A program made the position numbers and the translations under genes. From the NCBI GenBank assembly GCA_031269595.1, contig JAISYX010000035.1, positions 1 through 55,510 on the forward strand: a stretch of 55,510 nucleotides of DNA, in the 5' to 3' direction. This DNA comes from Oscillospiraceae bacterium (GTDB lineage Bacteria; Bacillota; Clostridia; Oscillospirales; Acutalibacteraceae). The notes under the pieces were generated by a model. It saw only the letters and a program-made list of their open reading frames with translations. It was not told where the DNA came from and searched no databases. Of this stretch, positions 28,375 to 36,302 are shown in pieces (the first letter of the stretch is position 1; each line of letters opens with the position of its first letter).

Positions 28375-29166
28375 ATGGGTGGATTATTATGGGCTTTAAG
28401 CGGACTTGGCTTTATTTTCTTTATGACCTGCGCAGGCGCAGGAACGGTGCTGGTGTTTAAAAAGGAATCGGGAGAAAAGGCGCAAAAAATATTCCTAGGC
28501 TTTGCGGCGGGAGTTATGATAGCCGCAAGCGTTTGGAGTTTACTTATCCCCGCCATAGAGGAGGCGGAGGCAGCGGGCATGGCAGGGTGGATACCCGCTG
28601 CTGCAGGCTTTGTTTTAGGCGGCCTTTTTTTGTTAGGATTAGATAAAATCATACCCCATTTTCACCCGAAGACGGGGGTTCAAGAGGGTCCTGTGACCCA
28701 TGCAAAACGCACAACGCTGCTTGTCTCAGCGGTTACTCTGCACAACATACCCGAGGGCATGGCGGTCGGCCTCGCCTTTGCCTTGGCGGCTAACCGCACG
28801 GGAGAGACAGGACTTTATGCCTCGGCAGTAGCACTGGCACTGGGCATAGGCATACAGAACTTCCCAGAGGGTGCGGCTGTCTCACTGCCACTTAGACAGG
28901 AGGGGCTCTCCCGTGGCAAGTCGCTGCTGTGGGGCTGTGCTTCCGGTGCGGTTGAGCCTGTGGCGGGCATAATAACCTTTCTTTTGGCGGGCTTGATTGC
29001 CCCGATAATGCCTTGGCTGCTGGCCTTTGCCGCCGGCGCAATGATTTATGTAGTGGTAGAGGAGCTAATCCCCGAAGCGCACCTTGGCGAGCACTCAAAC
29101 GTAGGCACGCTGGGGGTTATGGGCGGATTTTTGATTATGATGGTGCTTGATGTGGCGTTGGGGTAG
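28375..29166 (+). CDS. ZIP-family metal transporter
   Basis: This 263-residue membrane protein has eight predicted helices and the ZIP metal-path motifs: TLHNIPEGMAVG in helix IV and GIQNFPEGAAVS in helix V, plus EELIPEAH near the C-terminus. A His-containing loop (HFHPKTG) follows helix III. It probably imports Zn(II) or a related divalent ion. The purine-rich sequence just before the ATG is very close to it, so the exact start is uncertain. A short GTTGAAA-type heptad array starts a few bases after its stop. Confidence 0.92.
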   Translation: MGGLLWALSGLGFIFFMTCAGAGTVLVFKKESGEKAQKIFLGFAAGVMIAASVWSLLIPAIEEAEAAGMAGWIPAAAGFVLGGLFLLGLDKIIPHFHPKTGVQEGPVTHAKRTTLLVSAVTLHNIPEGMAVGLAFALAANRTGETGLYASAVALALGIGIQNFPEGAAVSLPLRQEGLSRGKSLLWGCASGAVEPVAGIITFLLAGLIAPIMPWLLAFAAGAMIYVVVEELIPEAHLGEHSNVGTLGVMGGFLIMMVLDVALG

Positions 29167-29205
29167 GTCAGTAAGTTGAAAGTTGAAAATGGAAAGTTAA
29201 AAGTT

Positions 29206-29466
29206 TTATTCATCAACCTCTATTAGCTCATGAACCTCCCCTTTGCCTGCTTTAAGCTGGGCGACGGATTCCAATAAACGGTTGTAGTTTTCGCTGCTTC
29301 TGCGAACATATAGGTTTTCCATTAGATTGTTATACTCGGCCTCGGACATCATTACCACGTTTTCGCCCGTTTTGCGGGTGATAATCACGGTTTCAAAATC
29401 CTGAGCGGCAGAATCGCAATAAGTCTTAAAATGCTCCCTTGCGGTTGAATAGTTGACTGCAATCAT
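29206..29466 (-). CDS. Phd/YefM-family antitoxin without adjacent toxin
   Basis: This 86-residue protein of the Phd/YefM fold (MIAVNYSTAREHFKTYCD at the N-terminus, then VIITRKTGENVVMMSEAEY) has a flexible charged C-terminus that would wrap a toxin. Start 29466 is chosen because AGGAGG lies 9 nt upstream; the ATG at 29472 is too close. No RelE/YoeB/Txe-type gene follows: only about 40 bp of repeat separates it from the ZIP gene. It may be a solitary repressor or an orphan left after toxin loss. A TGTACA half-operator sits upstream. Confidence 0.85.
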   Translation of the reverse strand: MIAVNYSTAREHFKTYCDSAAQDFETVIITRKTGENVVMMSEAEYNNLMENLYVRRSSENYNRLLESVAQLKAGKGEVHELIEVDE

Positions 29467-29489
29467 TATCATGCACCTCCTGTTTTTAT

Positions 29490-29495
29490 TGTACA
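29490..29495. promoter_or_regulatory. TGTACA palindrome, possible YefM-type operator
   Basis: The sequence ATTGTACAACTT contains the TGTACA hexamer known from yefM-yoeB operators, 24 bp upstream of the antitoxin start. Only one copy is seen. Confidence 0.4.
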
Positions 29496-29640
29496 ACTTG
29501 TCAAGCCTGCGCTGTTAGGCGTTTTTTGCTATGGCAAGTTGTTTTATTTTGTCATAAAGCTTGCTTTTTTCTATGAAATATGATATTAATAATGTGAAGG
29601 CAGATGTTAGCAAATTTTAAAATTAAAGGAGTAAAAAGTA

Positions 29641-31730
29641 ATGAAAAATGTCAAAAATGCAAAAGTGAGTAAAAATCACAGGGGGGGTACAAGCTTAAAC
29701 GTGTATTAAGCACTTTGCTTGTTTGTGCGGTTCTTGCTTCGGGTGTGCCATTTGCAGTGTATGCTGCACCTGATGATGTGATTAACTTCCCTGATGCTAA
29801 TTTGAAAGCGGAGTTGATTAGATATGGCGTAGATATTAACGGAGATGGTAAGATTACTCAGAGTGAGATGGCAGGAGTTAAAAATGATATTAATCTTTGT
29901 GAAGAAGATATTGTAAATATTGATGGGTTGCAATATCTGGTGAATGTAACAAACCTTAATTTAAGCTCAAATAAAATTACTGATATAAGTCCACTTGCCA
30001 ATCTTGTAAATTTGGAATGGCTTTATTTACACGAGAACCAAATTAGTGATATAAGTCCATTGGCCAGCATTACAAACTTGATTGCAGTTAGTTTAGAAGA
30101 GAACCAAATCAGCGACATAACGCCTCAGATTGCTAACCTTATGAATTTGGCCTCTATTGGTCTAGGTGGTAACCAAATCAGAGACATAAGCCCACTGGCA
30201 AATCTACCAAGATTAGAGCAGCTCGGGTTAACCAACACTCAAATCAGCGACATAAGTCCATTGATTAACTTTGTAGGCAATTTAACCGACCTTGATTTAG
30301 GTCATAATCAAATCAGCGATATAGCACCCTTGTCTAACTTTGCAAACTTGAGTTGGCTTACTTTAAATGATAATCAAATAAATGATATAACTCCGATTGC
30401 TGGCCTTACAAAGTTGGAAAACCTTATCTTAAGCGACAATCAAATTACAGACACAAGCCCACTGTCTAATCTCACAAATTTATCATCCCTTTTTTTGGCT
30501 AATAATAAAATCAGAGACATAAGCCCATTGGCCAACCTTACAGACTTAGCTTATCTTAATTTAGATAACAACCAAATCAGCGATATAAGCTTTGTGTCTA
30601 ACTTTTCAAGATTGATTATACTTGCTTTAGCAAATAATAAAATAAGAGATATAAGCTCTATTGCTAAACTTACAGATTTAAATGATCTCTATTTAAGCAA
30701 CAACTACATTGATGTAAATGAAAATTCCACTTCTATGCAAATTATTGATAATTTTAAGAAAAAAGGCACTTATGTAGAGTATCAGCCACAAAAAAATTCT
30801 TCTGAGATTTTCAATGAAAATGCTACCCGATTCTCAGGCAGTTCTCGCACCGAAACAGCCCTAAACATAGCAACCCAAGGTTGGCCAACAGGCGCAGAAA
30901 CAGTAATCCTAACCAGCGGCCGTGGCTTCGCCGATGCCCTTGCAGGCGGCTCACTCTCCGCAGCACTTGACGCACCCCTGCTGCTCACCTCAAACCTCCC
31001 AACAGGCCTTGAAGACGATGTTTTGAATACAATCAAGGACTTAAAAGCAAAGAATGTTATAATCTTAGGCGGCACAGGCACGGTAAGCACAGACATAGAA
31101 GAGGCCTTGAAAGCTCAAGGCTTAGACGTAGAACGCCGCAGCGGCGGTAATCGCTACGAAACAGCAGTTGACATTGCAACTGCTTTGTATGAAAACACCG
31201 AGTTTGACACAGTCTTCCTAGCAGACGGCAACAACTATCCTGATGCCCTAGCAGGTGCACCTGTGTCGGGCATTCTGGGTCAGCCCATACTTTTCACTAA
31301 CTCAAAGGACAAGAATGTTAGAGAAGAAACTCTCAATTTCATAGAAGAGAATGGCATCAAAAATGTGGTAATCCTCGGCGGCAGCAGCAGTGTAAGCGAT
31401 GAGGTAAAAAAGGCACTTGAGGATAAAAACATAGAGGTAAGCCGCATTTCCGGCGGCAATAGATACGAGACAGCCCTCAACATCTACAACGCATATAAGG
31501 ATATTTTCACAGGTGATACTATTACCATAACAACAGGCACAAACTTCCCTGACGCACTGGCGGGTTCAGCCTATTCTGCGAAGATAGGCGCACCGCTGTT
31601 CCTGCTCGCAAACACTTTGAATAATGCAAATATCCGCACAGCCATCACGTCTAGCGGCAAGGAAGACTTCCTTGTTTATGGCGGCAGCGGCTCACTTTCA
31701 AATGCTGCTGTGCTTAGACATGTTCTTTAA
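29641..31730 (+). CDS. LRR surface protein with three CWB2 cell-wall repeats; leader out of frame
   Basis: This exported cell-wall protein has: a signal peptide (LKRVLSTLLVCAVLASGVP...YAAPDD); an EF-hand-like loop (DINGDGKITQSEM); about twelve 22-residue internalin-type leucine-rich repeats (ISDISPLANL pattern, 29935-30720); and three cell-wall-binding type 2 modules (30790-31730, SGGNRYETA and DALAG motifs) that attach S-layer-class proteins to anionic wall polymer. The natural start at 29641 has GGAG 9 nt upstream, but its frame ends at 29709. The protein frame is open only from 29673. The frames meet at a seven-G tract (29681-29687); eight G would join them exactly. Probably phase-variable or a sequencing error. 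Confidence 0.85.
29681..29687 (+). repeat. Homopolymeric G tract in the leader of the LRR gene
   Basis: Seven consecutive G lie 40 bp inside the gene. With seven the start codon frame is closed; with eight (or five) it is in frame with the signal peptide. Confidence 0.9.
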
Positions 31731-31746
31731 TCAATTATAATAAGTC

Positions 31747-31788
31747 TGCCCCATCGCTGACTTAGCTTGGCGATGGGGCATATTATTT
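31747..31788 (+). terminator. Terminator after the LRR gene
   Basis: The perfect stem TGCCCCATCGC/GCGATGGGGCA has a 12-nt loop and is followed by an AT-rich tail. Confidence 0.75.
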
Positions 31789-31875
31789 ATCACAATATGA
31801 ATATTCCAGCCTAATATCGCAAAAAATAGCAGCAGAGAAATTTTATTCTGATTTTTGCGAAAGGAATTCATATCA

Positions 31876-33951
31876 ATGAAAATACAAGCAAAAAAAGCCC
31901 TGTGCTTTTTAAGTATATTTGCAATAATGCTATTAAGCTTTTCAAATGTGCTTGCGGCAACAGACGATAATTTGGTATATATATCAAAAAAATCCGCAGT
32001 ATGGGCGGATAAGAACAACGCCAAGGGCAAAATCGCCCTTGAGGTTGAGGGCAACCCCTACATGGAACCCATAGACCTGATTGCTGTGCTGGATAAATCC
32101 GGCAGCATGGACATGGATTTTTTAGGAGACCTCACCACTATGGGCAATCCTAATTCCGCTTGCCCCTGCTTAAATGAGGAGCATTTTTATCTTAATGAAA
32201 AGCTGGTGTCAGATGATGCTGTCGAAGTTCTGTTTGCCAAAGGAGCAGCGGGAACTCCGCCCTCACTGAACGAGACCGACGGCACAATCACGGTTTACAC
32301 GGCAGACGGCAATCCTCCCCCCTCTCCCACAACCGACACTCTGTTCTATGATGCAAGCAGCCAGAGCCTTGTGGTGTTTAACCCGGGCTTCAACTGCACA
32401 AAGACAGGCAACGCAGGCACAATTCCTATTTACTCCACTGTGCTGGAACCCGTTAACGATAAATGGGTGGTGCTGGATGCCTCCAATCCAATTCACTTAT
32501 GGGAGGCCTTTTCTCTTGATTCTTCACCCTATCATTTTAAAAAGGACTCAAAGGGCAATTTTAAGCGTATAAGTGAGTTCAAAATTGCCCAAAGCGGTGT
32601 GGATACCGATACAAGCTGGATTTACGTCTGGCTGGGCACACTGCCTTGGTGGGACCACGCCGACACAGACGAAGGCTGCACCGACCGCTTTATAGAGGCA
32701 AAGAAGTCCTTAAGCTCGCTATTTTCAACGGTGGTGGCCGCAAATGAGATAAACACGGTGGCTTTAGTGCCCTTCTCCACCCGAGATTACGGCGCACTTT
32801 ACAATTGGGGCGGCTATGATGTGGATACTACACGCACCTTTGTAAGCTGGACAAGAGACACAAACGCACTGGATTCAAAGCTGCAAAGCTTGGTAACTAC
32901 AGGCAACACCGATTATATGTACGGCCTTAGCGTTGCCTATAATCTGCTTTATGAGCGGCCTCAGGCGGATAAGGACAAGAAAAAGGCACTGGTAGTGTTT
33001 GTCTCAGACGGCATACCATATCCTGGCACTACAACGGATTATGCCCGTCCTCTTAACGACGCACACACAGGTAACTGGGCCTACAACGACAAGCCCTCGG
33101 CCTTCTATCAGTCTGCCAACTACGGAACAGCTCCTACGGGGTATCCAAATATAGAGCAGCTCTCAGAGGCAATTAAGACCCCTGAGGGGCAAAAATACTC
33201 GGATTATACCGGCTTTTGGACTGCCATAAGCGGCCTTTATCAAAGGCATGATATTACCCCTAAATATATAGAAAACGGCGTGATGGGCATGGGAGCAGAG
33301 CTGGTAACCGTATCACTTATGAACGGGAACGCCAACGCCATAGCTCTTTTGGAGCGCATGGCCACAGACAGCGATAATTTTTATGATGTCCCCTCCTCCA
33401 AGGGCAGCATTGCGGCTCTTAATGAGGCGTTTGGCAAGGCTCTTGCCGCAGGCGCAGGCGGCACAGACACAGTTTTAACCGATAAGATAAGCAAATACTT
33501 CACAATAGACCCCAATTGGGAGATTCCCGACGACGTGAGCATTTCAGCGGCGGCCGACGGGCAGGAGATTGTAAGCTGGTTTATCGGCACTATAGGCAGA
33601 TATAAGGGCGAGAGGGTTAGCTTGGAGATTCCCATTATTCTCAAGGAGGAGTACAGGAAAATCGAAGGCATTCACAAATACCCAACTAATGACGACAGCC
33701 CTGAATACGGAGCAAAAATCAGCTATATCTCAGGCGATGACGGCAAGGAGAAGAACGGCAGCATTATTACGCCCTATCTAAGCTGGGAATACGCCACAGA
33801 CAGCGGCGGCAGCTCTGAGGAATCAACAGACCCGATTATCCCTAATACAGGCGACAGTTTGCCTATCATGCTGCTGTTTGCGGTGATATGTTTGCTTGCT
33901 CCTGTGCTGGTTGTTTTAGGAGTTAGGCGAAAGCGTTTGAATAATGTATAA
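31876..33951 (+). CDS. Sortase-anchored von Willebrand factor A surface protein
   Basis: The protein has 691 residues: signal peptide (1-28, ending VLAAT); a vWA domain with MIDAS motif DKSGSM, a long cysteine-containing insert after it, then the vWA body (VVFVSDGIPYPG); and a C-terminal beta region. The end is a cell-wall sorting signal: IPNTGD (LPXTG variant), a hydrophobic segment and RRKR. Such vWA proteins are commonly adhesins or pilus tips. No sortase gene is in the window. Start 31876 follows AAGGA by 11 nt. The stop codon lies inside an AATGTAT heptad array. Confidence 0.85.
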   Translation: MKIQAKKALCFLSIFAIMLLSFSNVLAATDDNLVYISKKSAVWADKNNAKGKIALEVEGNPYMEPIDLIAVLDKSGSMDMDFLGDLTTMGNPNSACPCLNEEHFYLNEKLVSDDAVEVLFAKGAAGTPPSLNETDGTITVYTADGNPPPSPTTDTLFYDASSQSLVVFNPGFNCTKTGNAGTIPIYSTVLEPVNDKWVVLDASNPIHLWEAFSLDSSPYHFKKDSKGNFKRISEFKIAQSGVDTDTSWIYVWLGTLPWWDHADTDEGCTDRFIEAKKSLSSLFSTVVAANEINTVALVPFSTRDYGALYNWGGYDVDTTRTFVSWTRDTNALDSKLQSLVTTGNTDYMYGLSVAYNLLYERPQADKDKKKALVVFVSDGIPYPGTTTDYARPLNDAHTGNWAYNDKPSAFYQSANYGTAPTGYPNIEQLSEAIKTPEGQKYSDYTGFWTAISGLYQRHDITPKYIENGVMGMGAELVTVSLMNGNANAIALLERMATDSDNFYDVPSSKGSIAALNEAFGKALAAGAGGTDTVLTDKISKYFTIDPNWEIPDDVSISAAADGQEIVSWFIGTIGRYKGERVSLEIPIILKEEYRKIEGIHKYPTNDDSPEYGAKISYISGDDGKEKNGSIITPYLSWEYATDSGGSSEESTDPIIPNTGDSLPIMLLFAVICLLAPVLVVLGVRRKRLNNV

Positions 33952-33992
33952 TGTATAATTAAGGTTGATTTGCTGCGCAAATTTAATTGAAT
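33940..33992 (+). repeat. Heptad array (AATGTAT) plus TTTGCTGCGCAAA core
   Basis: Two AATGTAT units and AATTAAGG are followed by TTGATTTGCTGCGCAAATTT. The array supplies the stop codon (TAA) of the vWA gene. Confidence 0.85.
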
Positions 33993-33999
33993 AGTAGAA

Positions 34000-34041
34000 A
34001 AAGCTGCCCTCACGGATTTTTGTGTTTGTGAGGGCAGCTTT
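34000..34041. terminator. Bidirectional terminator between vWA and zeta-toxin genes
   Basis: A 14-bp perfect stem AAAGCTGCCCTCAC/GTGAGGGCAGCTTT lies between convergent genes. Confidence 0.85.
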
Positions 34042-34053
34042 ATAATGAGTTGT

Positions 34054-34608
34054 TTATACTTCCAACAACGCTTTTAGCTTATCTTCTGGCCAAAGCTCGT
34101 TTGGGTAACACTCAGGAACTCCGTTTTCTTTTTTAAAAATCAGCGTTGGCGTGACTGAATTATCATAAATTAAAATTTTATCGCAAACCTCAATCAAATC
34201 AGTAAGCAACGCAAGCGCACGATGGTAGCGACTGCGGATTTTATCCTCCGGCACACTGTGTCCACCCTGCACAACCCTCGCCCTAACCCTTGCCACGTTT
34301 ATGTTTTCATCGCAGGTCAAAATATAAATGCACTGCACATCATATCCTTTTTCTTTTGCCTTTTTGAGAAGCAACAGATTACGGTCGGTAGACAGCACGG
34401 TTTCAAAGGAAAAGTCAGCCTGCCTATTCAAAAGCTCGTTGCGGATAGCTTCTGATTGCTGTGCCGCCTCTAAATCAGAAAGCTTGTATTTCGCTTTTAA
34501 ATCATCGGCGTTGACATATGTTCCTAACACAGGCAAACTGCGTGTAACAGTGCTTTTTCCTGAACCGTTTGGCCCTGCAAAAGCAAGCACAGTAGGCCTA
34601 TTTTTCAT
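34054..34608 (-). CDS. Zeta-toxin-like P-loop kinase
   Basis: This 184-residue predicted kinase of the zeta toxin/PezT-like family begins with AFAGPNGSGKST (Walker A). It continues with YVNADDLKAKY, where the Asp and substrate-binding residues of zeta proteins lie, a SFETVLST element, and an Arg-rich VARVRARVVQGGHSVPEDKIRSRYHRAL segment typical of the family. Known zeta toxins phosphorylate UDP-GlcNAc; many relatives have other or unknown substrates. Start 34608 has GGGAG 7 nt upstream and overlaps the upstream antitoxin gene by 11 bp, which implies coupled translation. Confidence 0.88.
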   Translation of the reverse strand: MKNRPTVLAFAGPNGSGKSTVTRSLPVLGTYVNADDLKAKYKLSDLEAAQQSEAIRNELLNRQADFSFETVLSTDRNLLLLKKAKEKGYDVQCIYILTCDENINVARVRARVVQGGHSVPEDKIRSRYHRALALLTDLIEVCDKILIYDNSVTPTLIFKKENGVPECYPNELWPEDKLKALLEV

Positions 34609-34951
34609 CAACATACTCCCTTGAGCCATCGGCTTTTTCTAAATAGGCACGGCGGGTTTTTGTGTCATAACGGGCAATAGGAAGCCCTTGCTCCTTACTG
34701 CGGCCTACTTCCTGCTGAACAGTGCCCGCAAAGGCAGTGCTAACATCATTGGCAGAATAGCCTGTGCCAAAGCTCGCAGCTTTAACGCTGACAGGGAAAG
34801 GTATGGCGTTCTCATCTACTGCTTTGCGTAAAAAGACATTCAAAGCCGTTGTCATATTAAGACCCAAGCGTTCAAATAAATTGTCTGCACTTTCTTTCAA
34901 GCTTTTATCAACTCTAACCGTTACTCTAACATCATTTACTCCGGTATTCAT
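34598..34951 (-). CDS. RelB/DinJ-type ribbon-helix-helix antitoxin
   Basis: This 117-residue protein has a ribbon-helix-helix N-terminus (VRVTVRVDKSLKESADNLFERLGLNMTTALNVFLRKAV) typical of RelB/DinJ antitoxins and a charged C-terminal tail (RYDTKTRRAYLEKADGS) that would contact a toxin. It overlaps the zeta-like gene downstream by 11 bp and shares its promoter, so the two form a toxin-antitoxin unit. Pairing a ribbon-helix-helix protein with a zeta kinase differs from the classical epsilon-zeta arrangement. GGGAG lies 9 nt before the ATG. Confidence 0.87.
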   Translation of the reverse strand: MNTGVNDVRVTVRVDKSLKESADNLFERLGLNMTTALNVFLRKAVDENAIPFPVSVKAASFGTGYSANDVSTAFAGTVQQEVGRSKEQGLPIARYDTKTRRAYLEKADGSREYVDEK

Positions 34952-34983
34952 ACATAAGCACTCCCATACTTTTTATTGTTATC

Positions 34984-35012
34984 ATTATACTCTATTTTTG
35001 CCTATTTGTCAA
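34984..35012 (-). promoter_or_regulatory. Consensus promoter of the toxin-antitoxin unit
   Basis: Minus strand: TTGACA (35012-35007), 17-bp spacer, TATAAT (34989-34984), a perfect sigma-A match, as expected for an operon repressed by its own antitoxin. Confidence 0.88.
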
Positions 35013-35089
35013 CCGTTATGCGACTATTGTATGATTATTGGTTCAAATAGAAGCATTGCCATGCACAAAGCAAAAACCACCTGAACCTC

Positions 35090-35118
35090 TTGCAAAATCG
35101 GCGGTTTTGCTGTATAAT
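35090..35118 (+). promoter_or_regulatory. Promoter of the 35220 gene pair
   Basis: TTGCAA (35090-35095), 17-bp spacer, TATAAT (35113-35118). A short copy of the TTTGCTGTGCGAA core lies between this promoter and the gene. Confidence 0.75.
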
Positions 35119-35219
35119 ATATATGTAACTTTGCTCTTATCAGAGCAAAGCCCCGCCGGCAGTTAATTTGCTGTGCGAATTTAATTAAAAATATTTCAAG
35201 CTATTGGGAGGCAACCATA

Positions 35220-35540
35220 ATGGATGATAAGTTAAAAAATCTGTTGGAGGAACTGCACAAAAGGCCTGGTGTTTACATTGGCCGCAAATCGTTGGAGAAA
35301 TTGCTAAACTTTGTTTACGGCTATATACATTGTATGTATGAATATTCGGGAACGAATCCTGTTTTCTTGCATGGCTTTCAGCAGTTTATTGAAGAATACT
35401 ATGATTTACAAGATAACACTCATGTTTTTCGCAATTGGTCTGAAATAATATCCTTTTTTAACGCAACCGAAGAAGAGGCATTTGACGAGTTCTATCGTCT
35501 AGTAGATGTATTTTTGGAGGCAGACCATGCAAACAGTTGA
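35220..35540 (+). CDS. Small uncharacterised protein with RPGVYIG motif
   Basis: This 106-residue soluble, acidic protein has a clear GGGAGG ribosome binding site. Its N-terminus (LLEELHKRPGVYIGRKSLEKLLNFVYGY) resembles small proteins with an RPGxYIG motif that sit near toxin or immunity genes. I do not recognise a named family and claim no function. It overlaps the next gene by 14 bp, so the two are co-translated. It lies beside a toxin-antitoxin unit, and an immunity-type role is one possibility only. Confidence 0.7.
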   Translation: MDDKLKNLLEELHKRPGVYIGRKSLEKLLNFVYGYIHCMYEYSGTNPVFLHGFQQFIEEYYDLQDNTHVFRNWSEIISFFNATEEEAFDEFYRLVDVFLEADHANS

Positions 35541-36222
35541 ACGTATTGACCATGGATTTATTACTCGGTATGTTGGCCACACATTTATAAATGAATCCAT
35601 TTCTTACTATGATAAAGGGATTTCTTTTATATTAAAAAATGGGGAGACAAACTTTTTTAGTTATCCTCAAATAGAACCATACCAAAGCCAATTTGGTGTA
35701 AGTGTGTCTAACAATGGTGAGTATATTTTTATACAAGACTGGGATAAGGGGCTGTTTTGCTATAAAATAAACACTGCAAAGCTGCAATGGCATTCAAAGC
35801 AAAAAAGAGTTACATCTTTAATTGTTGGTGAGAACTTTGTTTTAGGTTTTGTTAGCTCCAATTGGCTTATCAAGCACGATATTGAAACAGGCGAATTAAT
35901 TCAAAAAGAAAGATGCACAGCAGAGAGTTTTTTTCAATTAGATGATAATAGTTTTTTTGTAGGCCCAATTAGACGAAGATGGAAAATATTAGAGACTAAC
36001 GCTTTTGAAGTTTTGCAGGAGTTCAAAGATTCTGAAATTAACAGTAACCGCTTATATCCCTTCATAGTAGCTAACGCATACTATGAAGATGATTGCTTGG
36101 TTATTGAGGGATTTGAGCAAAGCAATGAAGATTCAATGTTGCGAAAAGACATGCTGCCCTATAAGCGCAAAATCCCACTCCAATCAGCACAGAATGGCGA
36201 TGCTATTCAGCCCCAAGGCTAA
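35527..36222 (+). CDS. Uncharacterised beta-propeller-like protein
   Basis: This 231-residue protein has no signal peptide or membrane segment. Repeating beta-strand patterns (GVSVSNNGEYIFIQDWDKGLFCYKI, LIVGENFVLGFV, SFFQLDDNSFFVGP) suggest a small propeller of PQQ/WD type. Start 35527 lies 8 nt after GGAGG and overlaps the upstream gene by 14 bp, indicating translational coupling. The function is unknown. Low GC compared with the flanking genes hints at acquisition. Confidence 0.68.
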   Translation: MQTVERIDHGFITRYVGHTFINESISYYDKGISFILKNGETNFFSYPQIEPYQSQFGVSVSNNGEYIFIQDWDKGLFCYKINTAKLQWHSKQKRVTSLIVGENFVLGFVSSNWLIKHDIETGELIQKERCTAESFFQLDDNSFFVGPIRRRWKILETNAFEVLQEFKDSEINSNRLYPFIVANAYYEDDCLVIEGFEQSNEDSMLRKDMLPYKRKIPLQSAQNGDAIQPQG

Positions 36223-36230
36223 ATAATCAA

Positions 36231-36262
36231 AAACAAGCCCCGCCAACGGCAGGGGCTTGTTT
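36231..36262. terminator. Bidirectional terminator
   Basis: AAACAAGCCCC/GGGGCTTGTTT stem with a 10-nt loop, between convergent genes. Confidence 0.85.
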
Positions 36263-36271
36263 AATATAGCA

Positions 36272-36301
36272 ATAATTACGCATTACGAATTACGAATTAA
36301 A
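36272..36301 (-). repeat. Heptad array (ATTCGTA units) after the pseudo-ATPase gene
   Basis: Read on the minus strand, AATTTAATTCGTAATTCGTAA begins immediately after the TGA stop of the 36303 gene. It lacks the TTTGCTGCGCAAA core. Confidence 0.8.
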
Positions 36302-36302
36302 T

